DNA of 64,000 nt, from NCBI RefSeq assembly GCF_024679095.1, contig NW_026112142.1, positions 340,837 through 404,836 of the forward strand, read 5' to 3'. Position 1 is the first letter of the stretch, and each line of letters starts with the position of its first letter. The DNA is from Eriocheir sinensis. Lineage: Eukaryota; Arthropoda; Malacostraca; Decapoda; Varunidae. Positions 52,330-63,176 of this stretch are shown one piece after another. A program made the position numbers and the translations under genes. The notes under the pieces are model-generated. The model was given only the letters and a program-made list of their open reading frames with translations. It ran no database searches and was not told the DNA's origin.

Positions 52330-53440
52330 ACTGCACTGGACGCTGAAGGATATAGTTTATTCCATTCTCGCCCTTAACTAACTTGTTTACACTTACTATA
52401 ACAAATGTTGTGTGCCATTATTTCTCGTCTGAACGTATCATCAATCAAAAACAATTTAGATTTGGGTTTTGGTCCACATTAGTAAAGCCAGTGAGTATTT
52501 TGGAGCACACATTTTGTCGCACACCTAATTTAGCAATGTGCATTGCCTAGTCGGGAGACCAACACTGTATCGCATATTATAAATGGGGTCTGACCAAGCT
52601 ATTGTAAGTATTACATCTTCATTTGTAACAAAGAAAAGTTTATCTTCATGAAGCCAAGCATTTTATTCATTTCGTTGCATCAATGCATTGCTTTGAAAAT
52701 TGAGGTTTGACAATTTTGACACCCAGGCCCTCGGCACACTGAACGCTTTTGAGTTCAACGCCACGCTTTCATAATCAAACTATTTTTTGTACCAATCGGA
52801 AAACCTGACACTTATCTACATTAAGTAAATGGAGAACCTGACATTTTATGCAACCTTCTTGGAGGCTTTGTCTTCATCAGTGAGGGCATAATTACCAGTC
52901 TTTGTGTCATCAAATTTACTCCTAAGATTACCGAGTCTAACGTCAACGTCATTGATATAACTGGCCAAGAACCGAGCCCTGAAGGACACCACTAGTGACG
53001 GGCATCCACTCTGAGTTAAATCAATCTATAGTCACTCTATGCTGTCTGTTGTTCAACCAACATGCAGTCCATTGGCATACTTTACCGTCAATACCTAGCT
53101 GCTTTTTAAATTAAGTAATTTATGGTGTGGAACTTATCAAATGCTTTCCGAAAATCAAGATAGAATATATCCAGTGACTTGGTTACTTTATAAGCTGAGA
53201 AAGAGGTCGTCATAAAAGGTTAAATAGGTTCAACGAACATGATCTCTTGTTACGGAAGCCATGTTGAGAATCCTTAATAAATGAGTGGCTTTCATGGTAA
53301 CTCACAATTTTGTCTAATTTGCTCTCGAGTAACTTACCTACTAGTGAAGTCAGACTAATGGACCAATAATTCTTAAAAATCGGTGTTACGCAATCCATTT
53401 TCCAGTCAGAGGGGACGAGGTCTTGTCGCAGGGACATGTT
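52330..53440 (-). pseudogene. Old CR1-like LINE relic: reverse transcriptase
   Basis: Minus-strand remnants in order: DLVPSDWKMDCVTPIFKN (about 53400), ISLTSLVGKLLESKLDKIVS (about 53340), SQHGFRNKRSCSLNLF (about 53250), a YLDFRKAFDKFH-like block (about 53150), a GLGSWPVI-like remnant of the VLGP block (about 52975) and NKMLGFMKINF (about 52655), then a C-terminal remnant near 52560. Stops and indels are frequent. It is much older than copies A-E. The catalytic Asp pair is not recognisable. The GTPIFKKGD block has lost the KKGD part. Confidence 0.75.
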
Positions 53441-54390
53441 GTGGCCAGGCTGCCAATTCAGGGTTTGTAAAGTCTTCGTAGTCGCTGTAAGGAAAATGGC
53501 GTCATATTTGAATTACTTTAGCCTATTCTCCCTGATAAGGCTACATTAATAAAGGTTATATTAATTAAGCGATGCATGGTGCACATTACTAAGAATTTGA
53601 CATGCTGTACAACGAAATTATAACTTTTTCTATAGATTGACGCCTGAAATACACTGCGCAGTGTAATGTATTTCTTATCATTGACTAAAAATTGGTAAAT
53701 AAGCATTTGAAATTCACACTGCTTATTATTGGGTACTGAGCAAGACTTGAGCTCCTGGGCTATATCAGAGAACAGCTTTAGCAGACGCTTGTGCTTGTGG
53801 CAGTCAGCATGTCCAGGCTGGGCTGGGCTTGATAAACTGTCCTGGAAGTCAATAAAAGGGTTAATAGGTGTGTGGTGGATAGAATGGTGGATGGAGGTGG
53901 AAGACAGGAAATACCCGACACCTGAAAGCAGAGGGACGAGTGCCGGAGAACAACTGGAAGGCCGTGGGTGACAGGTAACTGTCTTACAATAGGCTGAAAG
54001 GAACTGAAATGGCACCAAATGGCTGGGTGGAAGATAGACTGAATGGAGATGGAAGTTGAGGTGGACATTGTGGATTATACGGAGCAAAAGACCACACAGC
54101 AAAAGTTAAAAGTACACATTTCATGAATGCTAAAATGATAAGAAATGATTGTGTATTCACAATCCACATACTATTTTTGGCCAGCATTACTATAGCATTT
54201 ACACTAGTTAGAATTATAACTATCAATTAATATTCATAGAAATGCACTTTTTTTGCCAGCATTGCTAAGCTCTTTAAACTAAATTTATAAATATAAACTA
54301 AATACTCATAGATATCCATTGACTGATTTTAGCCAACATTTCTATAGCTTTTTTTTTACCAACTTATTGATTTCAATCTTAATACTCAGA
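53441..54390. other. No gene recognised
   Basis: AT-rich sequence. The part at 53860-54080 has GGTGGATGGAGGTGGAAG and GGTGGATTATAC-like phrases (about 53886 and 54060-54085) reminiscent of the start of the duplicated segment at 45.8 and 63.2 kb. From 54170 to 54360 a CCAGCATTNCTATAGC phrase occurs about three times, near 54181, 54257 and 54333, at roughly 75-80 bp spacing. Confidence 0.45.
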
Positions 54391-54790
54391 AATTAATTTA
54401 CACAAAACATTAAAAAAAAAAAATGAAGGTTTAAGATACTTCTAGGACTGACTGGAGGAAAAGCAGATTACTTTACACAAAACATCAAAAAAAAATGAAG
54501 GTTTAAGATACTTCTAGGACTGACTGGAGAAAAAGCAGAACAAATTCACCCAAACGTGTCAAATGAAAATAAAAAAAATAAAAACTTAGGGAGTCTGTGG
54601 ACTTGACAAGGCAGCTCAGGGACCCAGGATTGATATCAATCTTAATAATCAGAAATTACTTTACACAAAACAAAAACAAAAAAAAATGAAGGTTTAAGAT
54701 ACTTCTAGGACTGACTGGAGAAAAAGCAGAACAAATTCACCTTGTCAAGTCCGTGGACTTGACAAGGCAGCTCAGGGACCCAGGAGCAGG
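54391..54790. repeat. Nested direct repeats before the minisatellite
   Basis: The block TGAAGGTTTAAGATACTTCT with GGACTGACTGGAGAAAAAGC occurs at 54424, 54497 and 54687. A block with GTGGACTTGACAAGGCAGCT and CAGGGACCCAGGA occurs at about 54597 and 54752. The second larger copy (54630-54786) repeats the first (about 54478-54630), so a duplication of about 155-160 bp is visible. It leads directly into the 29 bp array. Confidence 0.88.
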
Positions 54791-54829
54791 GCAACCCTCG
54801 AGTCTTACGGGGGGGGCGTCACGGGGCTG

Positions 54830-57800
54830 GAGGAGACTGGTAGAAGTGGGCTGGGCTGGAGGAGACTGGTAGATGTGGGCTGGGCTGGAGGAGACCGGTA
54901 GAAGTGGGCTGGGCTGGAGGAGACTAGTAGAAGTGGGCTGGGCTGGAGGAGACTGGTACACGTGGGCTGGGCTGGAGGAGACTGGTACACGTGGGCTGGG
55001 CTGGAGGAGACTGGTACACGTGGGCTGGGCTGGAGGAGACTGGTACAAGTGGGCTGGGCTGGAGGAGACTGGTACAAGTGGGCTGGGCTGGAGGAGACTG
55101 GTACAAGTGGGCTGGGCTGAGGAGACTGGGCAAGTGGGCTGGGCTGGAGGAGACTGGTACAAGTGGGCTGGGCTGGAGGAGACTGGTACAAGTGTGCTGG
55201 GCTGGAGGAGACTGGTACAAGTGGGCTGGGCTGGAGGAGACTGGTACAAGTGGGCTGGGCTGGAGGAGACTGGTACAAGTGGGCTGGGCTGGAGGAGACT
55301 GGTACAAGTGGGCTGGGCTGGAGGAGACTGGTACAAGTGGGCTGGGCTGGAGGAGACTGGTACAAGTGGGCTGGGCTGGAGGAGACTGGTACAAGTGGGC
55401 TGGGCTGGAGGAGACTGGTACAAGTGGGCTGGGCTGGAGGAGACTGGCAGAAGTGGGCTGGGCTGGAGGAGACTGGTAGAAGTGGGCTGGACTGAGGAGA
55501 CTGGTACAAGTGGGCTGGGCTGGAGGAGACTGGTACAAGTGGGCTGGGCTGGAGGAGACTGGTACAAGTGGGCTGGGCTGGAGGAGACTGGTACAAGTGG
55601 GCTGGGCTGGAGGAGACTGGTACATGTGGGCTGGGCTGGAGGAGACTGGTACAAGTGGGCTGGGCTGGAGGAGACTGGTACAAGTGGGCTGGGCTGGAGG
55701 AGACTGGTACAAGTGGGCTGGGCTGGAGGAGACTGGTACAAGTGGGCTGGGCTGGAGGAGACTGGAAGAAGTGGGCTGGGCTGGAGGAGACTGGTACAAG
55801 TGGGCTGGGCTGGAGGAGACTGGTACAAGTGGGCTGGGCTGGAGGAGACTGGTACACGTGGGTTGGGCTGGAGGAGACTGGTACACGTGGGTTGGGCTGG
55901 AGGAAACTGGTAGAAGTGGGCTGGGCTGGAGGAGACTGGTACACGTGGGTTGGGCTGGAGGAGACTGGTACACGTGGGCTGGGCTGGAGGAGATTGAAGA
56001 AGATGGGCTGGGCTGGAGGAGACTGGTGAAGGGGCTGGGCTGGAGGAGATTGGTAGAAGTGGGCTGGGCTGGAGGAGACTGGTGAAGTGGGCTGGGCTAT
56101 AGAAGGCTGGTAGAAGTGGGCTGGGCTATAGGAGGCTGGTAGAAGTGGGGTGGGCTATAGAAGGCTGGTAGAAGTGGGGTGGGATGGAGGAGACTGGTAG
56201 AAGTGGGCTGGGCTGGAGAAGACTGTAGAAGTGGGCTGGGCTGGAGGAGACTGGTACACATGGGTTGGGCTGGAGGAGACTGGTACACGTGGGTTGGGCT
56301 GGAGGAGACTGGTACACGTGGGCTGGGCTGAGGAGATTGGTAGAAGTGGGCTGGGCTGGAGGAGACTGGTAGAAGTGGGCTGGGCTGGAGGAGAATGGTA
56401 GAAGGGGGCTGGGCTGGAGGAGACTGGTAGAAGCGGGCTGGGCTAGAAGGCTGGTAGAAGTGGGCTGGGCTAGGAGGCTGGTAGAAGTGGGCTGGGCTAT
56501 AGAAGGCTGGTAGAAGTGGGCTGGGATGGAGGAGACTGGTAGAAGTGGGCTGGGTTGGAGGAGACTGGTAGAAGTGGGCTGGGCTGGAGGAGACTGGTAC
56601 AAGTGGGGTGGGCTGGAGGAGACTGGTAGAAGTGGGCTGGGCTGGAGGAGACTGGTAGAAGTGGGGTGGGCTGGAGGAGACTGGTACAAGTGGGCTGGGC
56701 TGGAGGAGACTGGTACAAGTGGGCTGGGCTGAGGAGACGGGTACAAGTGGGGTGGGCTGGAGGAGACTGGTACAAGTGGGCTGGGCTGGAGGAGACTGGT
56801 ACAAGTGGGCTGGGCTGGAGGAGACTGGTACAAGTGGGCTGGGCTTGAGGAGACTGGTACAAGTGGGCTGGGCTGGAGGAGACTGGTACAAGTGGGCTGG
56901 GCTGGAGGAGACTGGTACAAGTGGGCTGGGCTGTAGAAGCCTGGTAGAAGTGGGCTGGGCTGGAGAAGACTGGTAGAAGTGGGCTGGGCTGGAGGAGACT
57001 GGTACAAGTGGGCTGGGCTGGAGGAGACTGGTATAAGTGGGCTGGGCTGGAGGAGACTGGTACAAGTGGGGTGGGCTGGAGGAGACTGGTACAAGTGGGG
57101 TGGACTGGAGGAGACTAGTAGAAGTGGGCTGGGCTGGAGGAGACTGGTAGAAGTGGGCTGGGCTGGAGAAGACTGGTACACGTGGGCTGGGCTGGAGGAG
57201 ACTGGTAGAAGTGGGCTGGGCTGGAGAAGACTGGTACACGTGGGGTGGGCTGGAGGAGACTGGTAGAAGTGGGCTGGGCTGGAGGAGACTGGTAGATGTG
57301 GGCTGGGCTGGAGTAGACTGGTATAAGTGAGATGGGCTGGAGTAGACTGGTAGATGTGGGGTGGGCTGGAGGAGACTGGTAGAAGTGAGATGGGCTGGAG
57401 GAGACTGGTAGAAGTGGGCTGGGCTGGAGGAGACTGGTAGAAGTGGGCTGGGCTGGAGGAGACTGGTAGAAGTGGGCTGGGCTGGAGGAGACTGGTAGAA
57501 GTGGGCTGGGCTGGAGGAGACTGGTAGAAGTGGGCTGGGCTGGAGGAGACTGGTAGAAGTGGGCTGGGCTGGTGGAGACTGGTAGTTGTGGGGTGGGCTG
57601 GAGGAGACTGGTTGAAGTGGGCTGGGCTGGAGGAGACTGGTAGAAGTGGGCTGGGCTGGAGGAGACTGGTAGAAGTGGGCTGGGCTGGAGGAGACTGGTA
57701 GAAGTGGGCTGGGCTGGAGGAGACTGGTAGAAGTGGGCTGGGCTATAGAAGGCTGGTAGAAGTGGGCTGGGCTATAGGAGGCTGGTAGAAGTGGGGTGGG

Positions 57801-60800
57801 CTATAGAAGGCTGGTAGAAGTGGGGTGGGATGGAGGAGACTGGTAGAAGGGGGCTGGGCTGGAGGAGATTGGTAGAAGTGGGCTGGGCTGGAGGAGACTG
57901 GTACACATGGGTTGGGCTGGAGGAGACTGGTACACGTGGGATGGGCTGGAGGAGACTGGTACACGGGCTGGGCTGGAGGAGATTGGTAGAAGTGGGCTGG
58001 GCTGGAGGAGACTGGTAGAAGGGGGCTGGGCTGGAGGAGAGTGGTAGAAGTGGGGTTGGCTGGAGGAGACTGGTGAAGGGCTGGGCTAGAAGGCTGGTAG
58101 AAGTGGGCTGGGCTATAGGAGGCTGGTAGAAGTGGGCTGGGCTATAGAAGGCTGGTAGAAGTGGGCTGGGATGGAGAAGACTGGTAGAAGTGGGCTGGGT
58201 TGGAGGAGACTGGTAAGTGGGCTGGGCTGGAGGAGACTGGCACAAGTGGGGTGGCTGGAGGAGACTGGTAGAAGTGGGCTGGGTTGGAGGAGACTGGTAG
58301 AAGTGGGGTGGGCTGGAGGAGACTGGTACAAGTGGGCTGGGCTGGAGGAGACTGGTACATGGGCTGGGCTGGAGGAGACTGGTACAAGTGGGGTGGGCTG
58401 GAGGAGACTGGCAGTGGCTGGGCTGGAGGAGACTGGTACAAGTGGGCTGGGCTTGAGGAGACTGGTACAAGTGGGCTGGGCTGGAGGAGACTGGAGACTG
58501 GCAAGTGGGCTGGGCTGGAGGAGACTGGTAGAAGTGGGCTGGGCTGAAGACTGGTAGAAGTGGGCTGGGCTGGAGGAGACTGGTACAAGTGGGCTGGGCT
58601 GGAGGAGACTGGTACAAGTGGGCTGGGCTGGAGGAGACTGGTACAAGTGGGGTGGGCTGGAGGAGACTGGTACAAGTGGGGTGGACTGAGGAGACTAGTA
58701 GAAGTGGGCTGGGCTGGAGGAGACTGGTAGAAGTGGCTGGGCTGGAGAAGACTGGCACGTGGGGTGGGCTGAGGAGACTGTAGAAGTGGGCTGGGCTGAG
58801 AAGACTGGTACACGTGGGTGGGCTGGAGGAGACTGGTAGAAGTGGGCTGGGCTGAGGAGACTGGCAGATGGGCTGGGCTGGAGGAGACTGGTAGAAGTGA
58901 GATGGGCTGGAGGAGACTGGTAGAGGTGGGGTGGGCTGAGGAGACTGGTAGAAGTGGGATGGGCTGGAGGAGACTGGTAGAAGTGGGCTGGGCTGGAGGA
59001 AACTGGTAGAATTGGGCTGGGCTGGAGGAAACTGGTAGAAGTGGGCTGGGCTGGAAGAGACTGATAGAAGTGGGCTGGGCTGGAGGAGACTGGTGAAGGG
59101 CTGGGCTGGAGGAGACTGGTAGAAGTGGGCTGGGCTGGAGGAGACTGGTAGAAGTGGCCTGGGCTGGAGGAGACTGGTAGAAGTGGCCTGGGCTGGGAGA
59201 CTGGTAGAAGTGGGCTGGGCTGAGAAGACTGGTGAAGTGGGCTGGGCTGGAGGAGACCTCAGAAATGGGCTGGGATGGAGGAGATTGGTAGAAGTGGGTT
59301 GGGCTGGAGGAGACTGGTAGAAGTGGGCTGGGCTGGAGGAGACCGGTAGAAGTGGGCTGGGCTGGAGGAGACTGGTAGAAGTGGGCTGTGCTGTAGGAGA
59401 CTAGTAGAAGTGGCTGGGCTGGAGGAGACTGGTAGAAGGGGCCTGGGCTGGAGGAGACTGGTAGCAGGGGACTGGGCTGGAGGAGACTGGTGGAAGGGGA
59501 CTGGGCTGGAGGAGACTGGTAGAAGTGGCCTGGGCTGGAGGAGACTGGTAGAAGTGGGATGGGCTGGAGGAGACTGGTAGTGGGCTGGGCTGGAGGAGAC
59601 TGGTACAGTGGGCTGGGCTGTAGTAGCCTGGTAGAAGTGGGCTGGGCTGGAGGAGACTGGTACAAGTGGGCTGGGCTGGAGGAGACTGGTAGAGGTGGCT
59701 GGGCTGGAGGAGACTGGTAAGTGGGCTGGGCTGTAGAAGCCTGGTAGAAGTGGGCTGGGCTGAGGAGACTGGTACAAGTGGCTGGGCTGGAGGAGACTGG
59801 CACAAGTGGGCTGGGCTGGAGGAGACTGGCACAAGTGGGGTGGGCTGGAGACTGGCACAAGTGGGTGGACTGGAGGAGACTAGTAGAAGTGGGCTGGGCT
59901 GAGGAGACTGGTAGAAGTGGGCTGGGCTGAGAAGACTGGTACACGTGGGGTGGGCTGGAGGAGACTGGTAGAAGTGGGCTGGGCTGAGAAGACTGGTACA
60001 CGTAGGGGTGGGCTGGAGGAGACTGGTGAAGTGGGCTGGGCTGGAGGAGACTGGTACATTTGGGCTGGGCTGGAGGAGACTGGTAGAAGTGAGATGGGCT
60101 GGAGGAGACTGGTAGAGGGGTGGGTGGGCTGGAGGACTGGGAAGTGAGATGGGCTGAGGAGACTGGTAGAAGTGGGCTGGGCTGGAGGAGACTGGTAGAA
60201 GTGGCTGGGCTGGAGGAGACTGGTAGAAGTGGGCTGGGCTGGAGGAGACTGGTAGAAGTGGGCTGGGCTGGAGGAGACTGGTAGAATTGGGCTGGGCTGG
60301 AGGAGACTGGTAGAAGAGGGCTGGGGTGGAGGCGACTGGTAGAAGTGGCCTGGGCTGGAGGAGACTGGTAGAAGTGGCCTGGGCTGGAGGAGACTGGTAG
60401 AAGTGGGCTGGGCTGAGAAGACTGGTAGAAGTGGGCGGGGCTGGAGGAGACTTGTTGAATTGGGCTGGGATGGAGGTGACTTGTAGATTTGGGGTGGGCT
60501 GGAGGAGACTTGTAGACGTGGGCTGGGCTGGAGGAGACTGGTAGAAGTGGGCTGGGCTGGAGGAGACAGGTAGAAGTGGGCTGGGCTGAGGAGACTAGTA
60601 GAAGTGGGCTGGGCTGGAGGAGACTGGTAGAAGGGCTGGGCTGAGGAGACTGGTAGAAGTGGGCTGGGCTGGAGGAGACTGGTAGAAGTGGGCTGGGCTG
60701 AGGAGACTGGTAGAAGTGGGCTGGGCTGGAGGAGACTGGTAGAAGTGGGCTGGGCTGGAGGAGACTGGTAGAAGTGGGTTGGGCTGGAGGAGACTGTAGA

Positions 60801-61756
60801 AGTGGGCTGGGCTTAAAGAGACTGGTAGAAGTGGCTGGGCTGGAGGAGACTGGTAGAAGTGGGCTGGGCTTACGGGAGACTGGTAGAAGTGGGCTGGGCT
60901 TACGGAGACTGGTAGAAGTGGGCTGGGCTTACGGAGACTGGTAGAAGTGGGCTTAGCCATGGGCTGGGCTTACGGAGACTGGTAGAAGTGGGCTGGGCTT
61001 ACGGAGACTGGTAGAAGTGGGCTGGGCTTACGGAGACTGGTAGAAGTGGGCTGGGCTTACGGAGACTGGTAGAAGTGGGCTGGGCTTACGGAGACTGGTA
61101 GAAGTGGGCTGGGCTTACGAGACTGGTAGAAGTGGGCTGGGCTTGGAGACTGGTAGAAGTGGGCTGGGCTTACGGAGACTGGTGGCGGGTCACATGGAGA
61201 CTGGTAGAAGTGGGCTGGGCTGCAAGGAGACTGGTAGAAGTGGGCTGGGCTGAGGAGACTGGTGCATGTGGGCTGGGCTGGAGGAGACTGGCACATGTGG
61301 GGCTGGGCTGGAGGAGACTGGTACATGTGGGCTGGGCTGAGGAGACTGGTACATGGGCTGGGCTGGAGGAGACTGGTACATGGGCTGGGCTGGAGGAGAC
61401 TGGTACATGGGCTGGGCTGGAGGAGACTGGTACAAGTGGGCTGGGCTGGAGGAGACTGGTACGTGTGGCCTGGGGTGGAGTAGAATGGTAGATGTGGGGT
61501 GGGGTGGAGGAGACTGGGTACATGGGCTGGGCTGGAGGAGACTGGTACGTGTGGGCTAGGCTGGAGGAGACTAGTACATGTGGGCTGGGCTGGAGGAGAC
61601 TAGTACATGTGGGCTGGGCTGGAGGAGACTGGTACAAGTGGGCTGGGCTGGAGGAGACTGGTAGAAGTGGGCTGGGCTGGAGGAGGCTGGTAGGAGTGGG
61701 CTGGGCTGGAGGAGACTGGTAGAAGTGGGCTGGAGGAGACTGGTAGAAGTGGGCTG
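54830..61756. repeat. 29 bp G-rich minisatellite, ~6.9 kb, about 240 units
   Basis: Units share the core GGGCTGGAGGAGACTGG with 29 bp spacing. The variable part after ACTGG is GTAGAAG, GTACAAG, GTACACG, GTACATG or shorter. Units are nearly uniform at 54.95-55.85 kb (GTACAAG) and 57.36-57.74 kb (GTAGAAG). Diagnostic variants are CTATAGAAGGCTGG (56.10, 56.49, 57.74, 58.14 kb) and CTTACGGAGACTGG (about 60.82-61.18 kb). Many units between 58 and 61.2 kb are short by one to six bases. 29 is coprime with three, so three units give a 29-residue period, and frames stay open in several phases on both strands. These long frames are most likely by-products. Confidence 0.97.
56097..59950. repeat. Higher-order repeat inside the 29 bp array
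   Basis: The ordered variant block CTATAGAAGG, CTATAGGAGG, CTATAGAAGG, GGGATGGAGG occurs at 56.10-56.20 kb and 57.74-57.85 kb (about 1.65 kb apart). The singleton TGGACTG followed by GACTAGTAG occurs at 57101, 58682 and 59866 (1581 and 1184 bp apart), each followed by GAGAAGACTGG(T)ACACG-type units. Blocks of tens of units have therefore been duplicated together. Confidence 0.85.
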
Positions 61757-61764
61757 CAGGGGCT

Positions 61765-62475
61765 CTAGGAGGTGGAAGAGACTGGGTGGAGACGCGGCTG
61801 GCTGGACGTGGAGGCCGTGTTGTGCTGGCCTCCTCCTGATTGAACCTTTTCGCCAGTCATGGCATTCAGGAGTGTTTTCATCAGTATGTATACGAGTGTC
61901 TGTAGAGTTTTTCTTTTCAGTGAACCTTTGCCACACTCATGGCATCTATAAGGTCTTTCGCCAGTGTGTGAAAGGGTGTCTCTTGAGGTTACTCTTCTTA
62001 CTGAACCTTTGCCACACTCATAGCATTCATGAGGTCTTTCACCAGTGTGTAAAAGGGTGTGTTCGTTGAGATACTCTTCGTACGGAACCTTTGCCACACT
62101 CATGGCATTCATGAAGTCTTTCACCAATGTGTGAAAAGGTGTGTCTGTTGAGATGACTCTTGGAACTGAAACGTTTGCCACACTCATGGCATTCATGAGG
62201 TCTTTCACCAGTGTGAAAAAGTGTGTTTGTTGAGTTGACTTTGTACTTGGAAGCTTTGTCACAGTGATGGCATTCATGAGGTCCTCCACCAGAGGGTGTG
62301 GGTGTATTTGTTGAGGTCAGCCTTCCCAAGGAGTTTTTCCCCACACTCTTGGTACTCATGGTTCCCTTCACCAGTGTGTGCAAGGCAGTGTCTGGTGAAC
62401 TTGCTGTCAGTCTCAAATCTTGTCACACTCCTGTCTCAATCTTTTCCTGTCCATTGTGGCCGAGATGCCAGCAGC
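61765..62475 (-). pseudogene. Decayed C2H2 zinc-finger array
   Basis: Minus strand. The likely start is MDRKRLRQECDK (ATG about 62457). About six finger units of about 84 bp follow, joined by [17 protein letters not shown] linkers, the Krueppel-type arrangement that binds DNA. Only one finger is fully intact ([17 protein letters not shown], with TFSH completing C2H2, about 62205-62140). The next three lack single bases at the GGTTTC position after CGK, so first His residues are lost or the frame changes (about 62085, 62000 and 61920). An upstream finger lacks a base near 62430, and another base is lost near 62300. After the last finger one frame runs into the 29 bp minisatellite, which begins about 20-60 bp beyond. 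It may be the last exon of a real gene with sequence errors, or a pseudogene. Confidence 0.75.
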
Positions 62476-63176
62476 AAGGTGGTGGTGGTTCTCTTAATCC
62501 TCACAGCACTGGCAGCCTGCTGCTGCTGGTCCTGCCCGGCCATGTAGCCTCCAGGGCACCAGTGCTTCTGCTGCGAGGCGCTGGCAGGTCTTGGAGGAGG
62601 CTCCGGCCAGCGATGCACCGGGGAGTCCTGAAGGCAGAGGCTGTGAGGACAGTGCCGAGCACAGCACCAGCCTCAGGCCCTCACTCCAGCAGCAGCATTA
62701 GCCTGGACGTGGAGACAGGTTTGTGCTGTGCTGGCCTCCACGTGTTGAACTGATCTGGAAAGATATAAAATGGTCAAGAAATGGGTGGCTGGATCAGTTG
62801 GAGAGTTGGTCAAATTGTAATAAAGCAATGGGAAAATATTGTCAAGGAATGGGTGGCTGGAGCAGGTGGAGAAGTGCAGTCAGTGTAATATGGCATAGGG
62901 AAAAATATATGCAAGGCAAGGTAAGTGAAAACACGTAAACTGTAATGTAACATTGAATATTAACAATAGGGGAGTGGAACATCAAGGGTGGAATGGATGG
63001 ACGTGAAGACTGAAGGGAAAGGTGGAAGGTTATACTACACTAGGAGGCAAAGGATGGCAGAAAACAGGTGGAAGAGTTTAAGGAAAGACCGCGAGTGGAA
63101 AGGAGGTTTGAGCGACTAATAGGCTTTAATGAATTTTTGGTCAGGAGAAATTTTAAGTGGAATGGGTGGATATGAG
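62476..63176. other. Region upstream of the zinc-finger array
   Basis: A GC-rich block (62490-62750) is open on the minus strand in places but not recognised. It contains GGACGTGGAGACAGGTTTGT, echoed by GGACGTGGAGGCCGTGTTGT at 61804, so both edges of the finger array carry a related sequence. Two imperfect repeats with AAGAAATGGGTGGCTGGA and AAGGAATGGGTGGCTGGA follow (about 62776 and 62843, 67 bp apart). Confidence 0.5.

Noticed and set aside
54830..61756. A large repetitive structural protein gene (silk- or mucin-like)
   Set aside because: The unit is 29 bp, so no single frame is favoured, several phases on both strands are open, and indels shift frame freely. Selection on protein is not suggested.
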